A stretch of DNA of 8,813 bases from Planctomycetota bacterium (GTDB lineage: Bacteria > Planctomycetota > Phycisphaerae > Sedimentisphaerales > Anaerohalosphaeraceae), in NCBI GenBank assembly GCA_019456245.1, contig VRUF01000120.1:1-8813 (forward strand), in the 5' to 3' direction. The notes beneath the pieces were generated by a model, which worked only from the letters and a program-made list of their open reading frames with translations, had not been told where the DNA came from and did not search any database. This document shows, piece after piece, positions 1-6,202 of the stretch. The number at the start of each line of letters is the position of its first letter. Position 1 is the stretch's first letter. A program made the position numbers and the translations under genes.

Positions 1-493
1 CAATGCGGTAATTGCTTCGCTTGGTCGGTTGGGCAAGTTTAAGGACGCCTGGCAGATCGTGCATCTTACCGGGCGGGGGAATTATTATAAGGTGAAAGCC
101 GGTTATGAACAGGTTGGGTGTGAGATTCGTTATAAGCTTTTGGATTATTTTGACGATATGGCCGGCTTGTATGCGGCGGCGGATTTGGTGATCGGGCGCG
201 CAGGTGCCGTTAGCATTGCAGAGTTCGCAGCCGCTGGGCTGGGGGTTATTTGCCTGCCCTATCCATATCATAAGGACAAACATCAATATTTAAACGCCGG
301 TAAACTGGTTACCGCAGGCGCAGCGATAATCGTAGACGACAGACCAAATGCGCCGGCAAAAACAGCCAAAGATCTGGCCGATAATCTCGAAGAGATCATG
401 GCCGATGAGGAGAAGTTGAAAAAAATGGCGGCGGCAGCAAAGGGAATCGCTAAGGTTGATGCGGCGGAAAAGATAGCAAAGAAAATCATTTAA
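1..493 (+). CDS. murG: UDP-GlcNAc:lipid I GlcNAc transferase MurG, C-terminal part
   Basis: MurG transfers GlcNAc from UDP-GlcNAc to lipid I at the inner face of the cytoplasmic membrane, making lipid II for peptidoglycan. The frame is open from base 2 and ends at TAA 491-493, giving about 163 residues of a protein that is usually near 360, so the N-terminal acceptor-binding half lies outside the window. The visible part is the GT-B nucleotide-sugar domain. It opens with NAVIASL, which matches the helix after the family's GGS.GA loop. It then has GRAGAVSIAEFAAAGLG, where the Glu corresponds to the ribose-contacting Glu of E. coli MurG, and PYPYHKDKHQYLNA, where HQ and N match the donor-site QQ..N region. 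A TTG at 29 could be misread as a start, but the frame continues upstream with family-like sequence. No other division or cell-wall gene is visible, and the next gene is convergent. Confidence 0.93.
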   Translation, partial: NAVIASLGRLGKFKDAWQIVHLTGRGNYYKVKAGYEQVGCEIRYKLLDYFDDMAGLYAAADLVIGRAGAVSIAEFAAAGLGVICLPYPYHKDKHQYLNAGKLVTAGAAIIVDDRPNAPAKTAKDLADNLEEIMADEEKLKKMAAAAKGIAKVDAAEKIAKKII

Positions 494-532
494 CCGCGGT
501 TTTGTTTTTGTTGGTTTTGAAAAATATAGTTA

Positions 533-567
533 AAGATGTTTTGATAGAATAACTTGTGAAGCATCTT
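533..567. other. weak inverted repeat between convergent murG and M24 gene
   Basis: AAGATG (533-538) is complementary to CATCTT (562-567). Allowing two T/G oppositions the stem extends to about 10 positions around a 15-base loop. It lies in the 75-base gap between two converging genes, where a shared terminator would be expected. There is no clear T-run on either side and the stem is AT-rich, so a terminator role is only a possibility. Confidence 0.25.
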
Positions 568-568
568 G

Positions 569-1261
569 TTATAGTTCAACCACATTGCCTTCATTGTCAA
601 AGTAGTAGATATTTTCATGCTTGAAGCCCCAGCTTCCTTCTTTTTTTCTGATATGAGGTTCAAATGTGAAAAAAGAGACCTGGCTTAATAAAGCATGGCA
701 CTGGATGTCAATGAAACTCCTGTTTTCAATACACTTTTCTATGCTATGGCCAAGGTTAGAATGGAAATCAAGGTTCTGGTAACCACATTCCTTTATAAAA
801 TCATTTCCAAATTTGAACAGTTGAGAAAACCTTGTATCAGGTGTTACAAATTCGGTCATTCTTTGGTGCAGTAAGGATTGGACAGCCAGGCCCTCTGAAA
901 AAGCTTCGTTTGACGGCTCATAAGTAATTTCCCCATTTTCTACGACAAATGATCTGGCGCAATCGCCCCATACATCGCCGATACAAGGACTTAAGTCAAC
1001 CGTAATTAGATTTGTACTGCCAACCTTTTCAAGTGACGGAACATATTGGCGTCCGGAGATTGACAAACAACTTCTAGTGCCCAATAAAACAAATGCGGGG
1101 ACATCATGATACCAAGTATCAGGTGCACCGAAGTCACTCAATAGGCCTTCAGCTTTTTCTGCTATCGTTTTTTCGGTGTCCTGTTCCGATATAAGGTCTT
1201 TTACGGAAGCCAAAACTTTTTTAGCAATTCCTTGCACTTTCTTGTATTGCTCAAGCTCCAT
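569..1261 (-). CDS. stand-alone M24 family metallopeptidase (Xaa-Pro peptidase-like)
   Basis: This is a 230-residue pita-bread fold metallopeptidase of family M24, the family of methionine aminopeptidase, aminopeptidase P and creatinase-like enzymes. All five expected metal ligands are present in the right order: D89 (TVDLSP), D100 (WGDCARSF), H172 (NLGHS), E201 (FTFEPH) and E216 (KHENIYYF). H52 may be the substrate-pocket His. Only the catalytic domain is present; the N-terminal domain of aminopeptidase P or prolidase is missing, so the protein is at the short end of the family. The metal site looks more aminopeptidase P/prolidase-like than MetAP-like, but the substrate cannot be read from sequence. 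The ATG at 1259-1261 is supported by AAGGA six bases upstream (complement of 1268-1272). The gene is richer in A+T than murG or the M16 gene, which hints at separate acquisition. It is probably monocistronic, from the promoter at 1330-1359. Confidence 0.88.
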   Translation of the reverse strand: MELEQYKKVQGIAKKVLASVKDLISEQDTEKTIAEKAEGLLSDFGAPDTWYHDVPAFVLLGTRSCLSISGRQYVPSLEKVGSTNLITVDLSPCIGDVWGDCARSFVVENGEITYEPSNEAFSEGLAVQSLLHQRMTEFVTPDTRFSQLFKFGNDFIKECGYQNLDFHSNLGHSIEKCIENRSFIDIQCHALLSQVSFFTFEPHIRKKEGSWGFKHENIYYFDNEGNVVEL

Positions 1262-1494
1262 TGCACGTCCTTATGAGCTCTAACATAATAATATATAATA
1301 CGATTTTTGCTGATACGGCACCAGTTTGTATTTTAACTGGAATTGTCTTGTTTTGTCAAGGGTTGTTGTTTATTGTTGGTTTTGGTGCGGAATGCTCTGA
1401 GGCCTTTTTCGGAACAAATGATTTTTACCCGTTTGTCCGTTCCGAATTAAAGCAACACGATGAGAAAATGTATGAACTGCTCAAAAAACTGTGA
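1261..1494 (+). CDS. doubtful small open frame, 77 codons or fewer
   Basis: An open frame begins with TTG at 1261 (or ATG at 1273) and ends at TGA 1492-1494. It would encode a hydrophobic stretch (residues about 22-42) followed by a charged, coding-looking tail (FVRSELKQHDEKMYELLKKL). I recognise no family. Against it: neither start has a Shine-Dalgarno sequence, the first codon overlaps the start codon of the divergent M24 gene, and a near-consensus promoter for that gene lies inside it on the other strand. The C-terminal part could be a remnant or a shorter gene with an internal start. This entry also covers most of the stretch 1262-1500, where otherwise only the M24 promoter is evident. 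Confidence 0.2.
   Translation: MHVLMSSNIIIYNTIFADTAPVCILTGIVLFCQGLLFIVGFGAECSEAFFGTNDFYPFVRSELKQHDEKMYELLKKL
1268..1272 (-). promoter_or_regulatory. Shine-Dalgarno site of the M24 peptidase gene
   Basis: Read on the minus strand this is AAGGA, six bases before the ATG at 1261. It fixes that start codon. It also overlaps the 5' end of the doubtful plus-strand frame that begins at 1261. Confidence 0.6.
1330..1359 (-). promoter_or_regulatory. sigma70-type promoter for the M24 peptidase
   Basis: On the minus strand there is a perfect TTGACA -35 box (complement of 1354-1359) and a TAAAAT -10 box (complement of 1330-1335, five of six matches), separated by 18 bases. Transcription would start near 1322 and give a leader of about 60 bases before the M24 ATG. 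It is the best promoter match in the window. Confidence 0.6.
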
Positions 1495-1531
1495 AAAAAA
1501 TGGGGATATGGCGTAAATGTGGTTTTTTTTC

Positions 1532-1559
1532 TTGCGTTGGTTGTTTGGTTGTGTATAAT
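1532..1559 (+). promoter_or_regulatory. candidate promoter for the microprotein pair
   Basis: A perfect TATAAT -10 box lies at 1554-1559. The best -35 candidate is TTGCGT at 1532-1537, with a 16-base spacer and only the TTG matching consensus. Predicted transcription starts near 1566, about 60 bases before the first microprotein ATG. The position fits the first gene and possibly both. Confidence 0.45.
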
Positions 1560-1625
1560 TCGTGCGATTTAGTAATTTTAGGAATCTGTAATAATTGATT
1601 TTGGCATTAAGAGAAAGGGATTTTG

Positions 1626-1724
1626 ATGCCGGCTGAGATTTTTGGGGCTGGGGCTATTATTGTTTCATTTTGTGTTACGGGGATATTGGTTACATTCCTG
1701 ATGACAGAAAAAAAGACGCGATAG
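1626..1724 (+). CDS. single-pass membrane microprotein, copy 1 (32 aa)
   Basis: ATG at 1626 to TAG at 1722-1724 encodes 32 residues. Residues about 6-26 form one hydrophobic segment and the tail is charged (TEKKTR), so a short N-out, C-in membrane protein is the likely topology. A purine-rich site AAAGGGA (1614-1620) lies five bases upstream. The strongest evidence that it is real is a second gene at 1855 that aligns without a gap over 30 codons. Seventeen of 30 residues are identical, sharing FGxGAIIVxxCVxGIL, and 61 of 90 bases match. Several differences are synonymous third-position changes (Cys TGT/TGC, Thr ACA/ACC, Lys AAA/AAG), as expected under protein-level selection. Small glycines and one Cys (residue 16) within the membrane span suggest helix packing against a partner. 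I do not recognise the family. It differs from CydX, KdpF and YnhF as I know them. Confidence 0.65.
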   Translation: MPAEIFGAGAIIVSFCVTGILVTFLMTEKKTR

Positions 1725-1854
1725 AACCCGAAACGGAGAATATATTGCGTATTTGAAGGCCTGAGGGGCTTGTTGAGGTTGGCGAAGAAAGCCGCATGGG
1801 CAAGACTTGCTTAGATGGGTTGAGTTCTGCTCCTTTTTTAGGAAGGATGAGAAT
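1725..1854 (+). other. spacer between the microproteins with small palindromes
   Basis: These 130 bases contain no further open frame of note. They contain several short inverted repeats: GGCTT (1767-1771) with AAGCC (1789-1793), the odd palindrome GCAAGACTTGC (1800-1810), and GAG (1822-1824) with CTC (1830-1832) followed by T6 (1834-1839). TCCTT (1831-1835) could pair with AAGGA (1843-1847), which is the ribosome-binding site of the second microprotein. The segment may be a leader or attenuator-like RNA, but I recognise no known riboswitch class in it. Confidence 0.3.
1840..1847 (+). promoter_or_regulatory. strong ribosome-binding site of microprotein copy 2
   Basis: AGGAAGGA lies seven bases before the ATG at 1855 and is the strongest Shine-Dalgarno match I see in the window. 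It supports translation of the 30-codon frame. The preceding TCCTT could mask it by pairing. Confidence 0.6.
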
Positions 1855-1947
1855 ATGGGCGTTAATTTTTTTGGGGTTGGTGCTATTATTGTTGCGGTTT
1901 GCGTTGCCGGGATATTGATAACCGTGATATTTACCCGTAAGAAGTGA
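1855..1947 (+). CDS. single-pass membrane microprotein, copy 2 (30 aa)
   Basis: ATG at 1855 to TGA at 1945-1947 encodes 30 residues: a short polar start, one hydrophobic span (about residues 5-26) and a basic tail ending TRKK. By the positive-inside rule the C-terminus would be cytoplasmic. It is a paralogue of the frame at 1626, sharing FGxGAIIVxxCVxGIL with the Cys at residue 16 and the glycines at 7, 9 and 19 in register. The gene has a strong ribosome-binding site. It ends 27 bases before the stop of the convergent antiporter gene. Function is unknown. A role as a small accessory subunit or regulator of a membrane protein is the natural guess, and the antiporter is the nearest candidate partner, but only proximity supports that. 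Confidence 0.7.
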   Translation: MGVNFFGVGAIIVAVCVAGILITVIFTRKK

Positions 1948-1974
1948 TTTGCGGGGATTTAGGGGGTAGTTGTT

Positions 1975-3168
1975 TTATTGCTGCGGGACGTCGAGGTCCA
2001 GTAGTTTCTTTCCGAATAGTCTTATTCCTATCAGTCCTAATGGTGCTGTGAAAATTATGGACAGAACCGCGATCGCCAGAATTGCCTCACCGTTTGGCAA
2101 CCCTTTGCTTAGTGCAAGACCGCCCAGTGCGGCCTGGACGGTTGCTTTTGGCAGGTACGCAATTACACAGAAGAGTCGCTGCTTTAATGTAAATCCTGAA
2201 AATGCGGTGGCGATTAGCACTCCGAATGAACGGAATATAAGGCCGATTGATATTACGGCTAATCCTTTCAGGCCTACTGAGCATACGGTGCCGATGTCGA
2301 CGGAATAGCCTATGAGTACGAAGAGGATAATCTCGGCGAATATCCATATCTTCGCGAATTTGCGGGAGAGTTCATGGGCAATTGGTTCAGCTTTTTCCAG
2401 GAGAATAAAACCTATCGTCATGATGGACAGTAATGCGGCGAAATGATATTTCTCGCCGATGTCAACGAGTAACGCGGCGCATGCGAGCAGGACCAGTGTT
2501 TTTTCTGTGGCTCGGAAGTTTTCGTGATGCTTTTTAAAATAGTGCGTCAGAACCAGGCCGGCAATGATTCCGGACAGGATTCCGACCGTGATCGAAAGCG
2601 GGATGCCCAGGGCAGCTTTTGCGACGTTTATCCGGCCGGTTACTGCCAGGGAGAGAAATATAGAAAAGCATGTAATCGCCAAGACGTTGTCGAGTGAGGT
2701 TCCCGCCAGGACGACGGTTGGGACGTTTTTTTTGCGGCCGTAACCTTCGTCCTTTAATTCGAGCATTGTGGGGACGACGACTGCCAGAGAAACGGCGGCG
2801 AGGAGGAAAGCGGTGATGGCAGAGGTGATATAATCGAATTGGAATACATAGTGGAATGCGAAGGTCAGGGCTCCGGCTTCGATTATGCATGGGCAAAAGC
2901 CCATTAGAATGGCTGTTAAGCTTGCTTTTTTCAGGGCGGCCTTGCTGATGCCGAGGCCTGCCCTTAAGAGAATGACTATCAATGCCAGCGATCTTAAGAA
3001 GCCGGCGGTGTCCCAGAGGGTTTGCGGTGTGTTGGTTTTGAAAACCACGGAACAGCAAATTCCGAGTATGACCATTCCGAGAACGGCTGGGAGTTTTAGT
3101 TTTTCCGCTAATTTTCCGAAGCACCAACCGCCAAGGAGGATAATGACGAATATTATGTTAAGGTTCAT
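1975..3168 (-). CDS. CPA-type cation:proton antiporter (Na+ or K+/H+ exchanger)
   Basis: This is a 397-residue polytopic membrane protein with about a dozen hydrophobic segments, the size of a bare Na_H_Exchanger (PF00999) transport domain without a C-terminal TrkA-N/RCK extension. Family-like motifs are LLRAGLG (R69), SLAVVVP (127-133), GTSLDNVLAI (158-167), FRSFGV (R313) and LPKATVQAALGG (K341). It would exchange protons for Na+ or K+ across the cytoplasmic membrane; the ion and direction cannot be read. In GTSLDN the second acidic position, usually Asp in the DD or ND ion-binding pair of this superfamily, is Asn161 (codon AAC, complement of 2686-2688). I chose ATG 3166-3168, with AAGG eight bases upstream (complement of 3177-3180), over an in-frame GTG at 3187-3189 that has no such site. 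It is divergent from the M16 gene and convergent with the microproteins. Confidence 0.88.
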   Translation of the reverse strand: MNLNIIFVIILLGGWCFGKLAEKLKLPAVLGMVILGICCSVVFKTNTPQTLWDTAGFLRSLALIVILLRAGLGISKAALKKASLTAILMGFCPCIIEAGALTFAFHYVFQFDYITSAITAFLLAAVSLAVVVPTMLELKDEGYGRKKNVPTVVLAGTSLDNVLAITCFSIFLSLAVTGRINVAKAALGIPLSITVGILSGIIAGLVLTHYFKKHHENFRATEKTLVLLACAALLVDIGEKYHFAALLSIMTIGFILLEKAEPIAHELSRKFAKIWIFAEIILFVLIGYSVDIGTVCSVGLKGLAVISIGLIFRSFGVLIATAFSGFTLKQRLFCVIAYLPKATVQAALGGLALSKGLPNGEAILAIAVLSIIFTAPLGLIGIRLFGKKLLDLDVPQQ

Positions 3169-3228
3169 ATAAAATGCCTTGATCAACACCGCTAATATTT
3201 GATCTAAGCAGTGTAATCTAATTCTCTA

Positions 3229-3263
3229 GGCAGGTAAAGACTGTTTTTTTGTAGACTCCTGCC
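3229..3263. repeat. inverted repeat in the antiporter/M16 divergent region
   Basis: GGCAGG (3229-3234) and CCTGCC (3258-3263) are perfect inverted copies separated by 23 bases. The gap contains a run of T and a direct repeat AGACT (3238-3242 and 3253-3257). The right arm falls between the possible -35 and -10 boxes of the M16 promoter. That position would suit an operator, but a chance 6-base match is possible. Confidence 0.35.
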
Positions 3264-3279
3264 GTAAATACCTTATAAT
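3252..3279 (+). promoter_or_regulatory. candidate promoter for the M16 peptidase
   Basis: A perfect TATAAT lies at 3274-3279. A -35 box is weak: TAGACT at 3252-3257 with a 16-base spacer, or TTGTAG at 3249-3254 with 19. Transcription would start near 3286, giving a leader of about 48 bases to the ATG at 3334. Confidence 0.45.
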
Positions 3280-3323
3280 TGGACATCGTTGGTTTTTCGT
3301 TTATTTTGAATGCAATCTATTTT

Positions 3324-3327
3324 GGAG
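3324..3327 (+). promoter_or_regulatory. Shine-Dalgarno site deciding the M16 start
   Basis: GGAG lies six bases before the ATG at 3334. The upstream in-frame ATG at 3310 has no comparable site. Starting at 3334 also places two arginines directly before the hydrophobic signal segment. Confidence 0.5.
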
Positions 3328-3333
3328 TTTTTC

Positions 3334-6141
3334 ATGGGTATTTATATTGGCAGGCGAATCGTATGGGGTTTTCTGGTTTTTTCGGTTTTGTTTGGATTTA
3401 TCGGCGGCGGGTGTGAGGAAGGTGCTGCATCTTCCGGCATCGGGAAAGTTGTCCGCGGCCAGGGTCTTTTTGAGTATGAGCAGATCGAGCTTGGAAACGG
3501 GCTTACTGTTGTTACGCTTGAAGATTTTTCCACTCCTATTGTCGCTGCCCAGGTTTGGTATCATGTCGGTTCCAAGGATGAGGATTCCGAGCGGCAGGGT
3601 TTTGCTCATATGTTCGAGCATATGATGTTTAAGGGGACCGATCGGGTTGGCGACTCGGATCATTTTAAGTTTATTCAGCGTGTTGGCGGAACCGATAACG
3701 CTTATACGAGTTTTGATGCGACTGTTTATGTTCAGACGCTTCCGGCGAATCAGCTTGATTTGGCGCTGTGGCTCGAAGCCGAACGCATGAGCTTTTTGCG
3801 GATAGATCAGTCCACGTTCGATACGGAGAGGAAGGTTGTCGAGGAAGAGCTTCGTATGCGGGAGAACAGGCCTTATGGCGGGTTGATGAAGAAGCAGTTT
3901 GACGCGTTGTTTAAGGAGCATCCTTACCGGTGGACGCCTATAGGCAAACTTGCGCATCTTCGGTCCGCGAGCGTTGCCGAGCTTCGTCAGTTTTGGACCG
4001 AGAACTATGTCCCGAACAATGCTACGCTGGTAATCGTCGGTGCGGTGAAACATGCCGACGCCCGGAAGCTTGCCCAGGAGTATTTCGGTTGGATACCGCC
4101 AGGGCCAAAACCCAAGCGGAATAAAATAGTCGAAGCGGCGATCAGTGAGAAACGGTTGCTGGTTGTTGACGATGAGAATGCGCCGACGCCTCTTGTGGAA
4201 TTGTTATGGCGGACGGTACCGCTTGGCAATAAGGACGAGCCCGTGCTCGATCTGCTTGGTGATATATTGGGCGGTGGCAACAGCAGCAGGTTGTATCGCG
4301 ACCTGGTTGCCGAGAGACAGATCGCAGTTGGTGCCGAGTCATATACTTATAATCTTGAAGATGACGGGCTGTGTTCTGTTCAAGTTATACAGGCACCCGG
4401 TTCCGATGCTGAGGAAATCGTTGCGTTGATCGAGGAACATATCGCCCGTATTGCCAGCGATGGAGTTACAGAGGCGGAGGTGGCCAAGGCGAAGAACCAG
4501 ATGCTTAAGCATATTGTGACGGGCAATCTTACTATCGATAGCAAAGCGAGGCTTTTGGGTACTTCGGCGGTTAAGATGGGTGATGTTTCGCGGGTTAATA
4601 CGCGACTTGCCGAGATTCGTGGTGTAACGCGGGCCGATATTCAGCAGGCGGCGAAGAAGTATTTAAAACCGTCCAGTTCGCTGGTTATTATTGTTAAGGA
4701 GAATAAGGGCGGAAGTAAAGACAGCGAGGAAAGCGTGGTAACCGCCAAGCCTGAGTTGGATACGCCTAAGCCGGGGCGTAAGGGTGTTGTTCGGGGCGAA
4801 GATTTTCCGAAGGAAGCGCCTTTTGCCGAGCTTGTTAATTATAAGCCTACACCGGAGTATTCCGTGACGAAGCTTGCTAACGGGCTAAAGGTTATGGTGG
4901 TTGAAAATAACGAGGTTCCGTTTGTCAGTGTTAAGCTTGGGTTGATGGGTGGTGCCTGGACCGAGAGCAGGCCCGGAACGGCGTCGATGACCTTGGGGAT
5001 GCTGACTAAGGGAACGAAAAAATATAGCGAGGGTCAGTTGGCCGAAGAACTGGAAAAGTATGCTATTTTGCTTTCGGGTAGTGCGCAGATGGATACAAGC
5101 CAGGTGCAGGCGAATTGTTTGAGCGAACATGTCGAACGTGCCCTTGAGCTTATGGCCGACGTGGTGCTTTCGCCGAGTTTCGATAAGGCCGAATTTGACA
5201 AGCTTCGCACGCAGGTTATTACGGGGTTGAAGATTCAGGAGCAGACGCCGCGATACCTTGCGGCTAAGGAATTGCGCAAACGATTATACGGTAAGCATCC
5301 TTACGCACGGACGGTTAAAGGCCAGGTCAAGGATGTCCAGGCGCTTACGGCCGCCAATCTTAAGCTGTGGTGGAGTAAGTGGTCGCGGCCCGATCAGGCG
5401 AGCCTGATCTTTGCAGGTGATATAAGCCAGGCGAAGGCGGTTGAGATCGCGGAACGGTATTTTGGGAAATGGAAGGTTGGGCTTGTTGAGATGGAATTAG
5501 TGATGGGCGATATTGAGGAAATTGAGGCCAGGCGGATATTTATCGTTGATATGCCGGGTAGTGCTCAAAGCGAGATACGTGTTGGCGGTGCGGGGATTAC
5601 GCGGAAAGTGCAGCCGGAGTATTTTGTCAGCCGCGTTGTGAATAATTACTTTGGCGGGTCGTTTAACAGTTGGCTTAATGAGACGGTGCGGATTAAGAAG
5701 GGCCTGTCGTATGGGGCATGGGGCGGATTTTATGCTCAGAATATGGCGGGCGATTTCAGGGTAAGTACGTTTACCATGACCGCAAAGACGGCCGAGACCG
5801 TGAAGGTTTTGCTGGAAGAGATCGAAAGGCTTAGCGAGCAGCCGCCGAAAGAAAAAGAGCTGGAGGACACAAAGAGCTATTTTGCAGGGAGCTTTGTTCG
5901 GACGCGCGAGACGCCGCAGACGGTTGCCGAGGACTTATGGCTGATCGAATCGCAGCACCTCGGAGCCGATTACCTCGACAGGCTTTTGGAAACGATCGGC
6001 GAGACGACAGCGGCCGATTGTATTAAGTTTGTAAAGCAGACGGTCGATCCGGATAAAGTGGTAGTTGTAGTGGTAGGAGACGCAGAGAAGATAAAGGACG
6101 AACTGGAAAAAATCGCGCCGGTTGTTGTGGTTGGTAAATAA
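3334..6141 (+). CDS. two-domain M16 family zinc peptidase, probably envelope-anchored
   Basis: This 935-residue protein belongs to the insulinase/pitrilysin/processing-peptidase family M16. It has two tandem halves, each an M16 domain followed by an M16_C domain. The N-terminal half carries the inverted zinc motif HMFEH (H92, E95, H96) with the third ligand probably E172 in the VVEEELRMRE stretch, 76 residues later as in the family. The second half lacks HxxEH (GTASMTLGMLTKGT occupies that place) but keeps the R-x-x-x-GLSY signature (R786 to Y793). This is the usual pairing of an active and an inactive half that closes on peptide substrates. Residues 7-8 are Arg-Arg, 9-26 are hydrophobic, and C27 follows IGGG, so an exported protein is expected. 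The lipobox is atypical because Gly rather than Leu or Val lies at -3. An ATG at 3310 would add eight residues. Substrate is unknown; such proteins often degrade peptides in the periplasm. Confidence 0.93.
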   Translation: MGIYIGRRIVWGFLVFSVLFGFIGGGCEEGAASSGIGKVVRGQGLFEYEQIELGNGLTVVTLEDFSTPIVAAQVWYHVGSKDEDSERQGFAHMFEHMMFKGTDRVGDSDHFKFIQRVGGTDNAYTSFDATVYVQTLPANQLDLALWLEAERMSFLRIDQSTFDTERKVVEEELRMRENRPYGGLMKKQFDALFKEHPYRWTPIGKLAHLRSASVAELRQFWTENYVPNNATLVIVGAVKHADARKLAQEYFGWIPPGPKPKRNKIVEAAISEKRLLVVDDENAPTPLVELLWRTVPLGNKDEPVLDLLGDILGGGNSSRLYRDLVAERQIAVGAESYTYNLEDDGLCSVQVIQAPGSDAEEIVALIEEHIARIASDGVTEAEVAKAKNQMLKHIVTGNLTIDSKARLLGTSAVKMGDVSRVNTRLAEIRGVTRADIQQAAKKYLKPSSSLVIIVKENKGGSKDSEESVVTAKPELDTPKPGRKGVVRGEDFPKEAPFAELVNYKPTPEYSVTKLANGLKVMVVENNEVPFVSVKLGLMGGAWTESRPGTASMTLGMLTKGTKKYSEGQLAEELEKYAILLSGSAQMDTSQVQANCLSEHVERALELMADVVLSPSFDKAEFDKLRTQVITGLKIQEQTPRYLAAKELRKRLYGKHPYARTVKGQVKDVQALTAANLKLWWSKWSRPDQASLIFAGDISQAKAVEIAERYFGKWKVGLVEMELVMGDIEEIEARRIFIVDMPGSAQSEIRVGGAGITRKVQPEYFVSRVVNNYFGGSFNSWLNETVRIKKGLSYGAWGGFYAQNMAGDFRVSTFTMTAKTAETVKVLLEEIERLSEQPPKEKELEDTKSYFAGSFVRTRETPQTVAEDLWLIESQHLGADYLDRLLETIGETTAADCIKFVKQTVDPDKVVVVVVGDAEKIKDELEKIAPVVVVGK

Positions 6142-6202
6142 AATGTTAGGCTAGTTGCAAAGAAAATTATGCATTGTAAGGCAAACTTGCTCCCGGTTTC
6201 TT

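Noticed and set aside
1725..1854. Known riboswitch or ncRNA in the microprotein spacer
   Set aside because: I compared it by eye with the cores of common classes I remember (GEMM, fluoride, Mn, SAM) and saw no convincing match, so I left it as an unassigned spacer.
2534..3127. Long open frame of about 197 codons overlapping the antiporter gene on the same strand in another phase
   Set aside because: It is rich in Arg, Pro and His with no hydrophobic pattern or family motif, whereas the overlapping frame is a clear antiporter. It is a shadow of the real gene.
3301..4053. 250-codon minus-strand open frame opposite the start of the M16 peptidase
   Set aside because: The plus-strand frame has the zinc motif and a signal segment. 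The opposite frame has no recognisable motif and is an antisense shadow.
6142..6202. Terminator between the convergent M16 and lepB genes
   Set aside because: The 61-base gap contains no stem with a following T-run that I could find on either strand.
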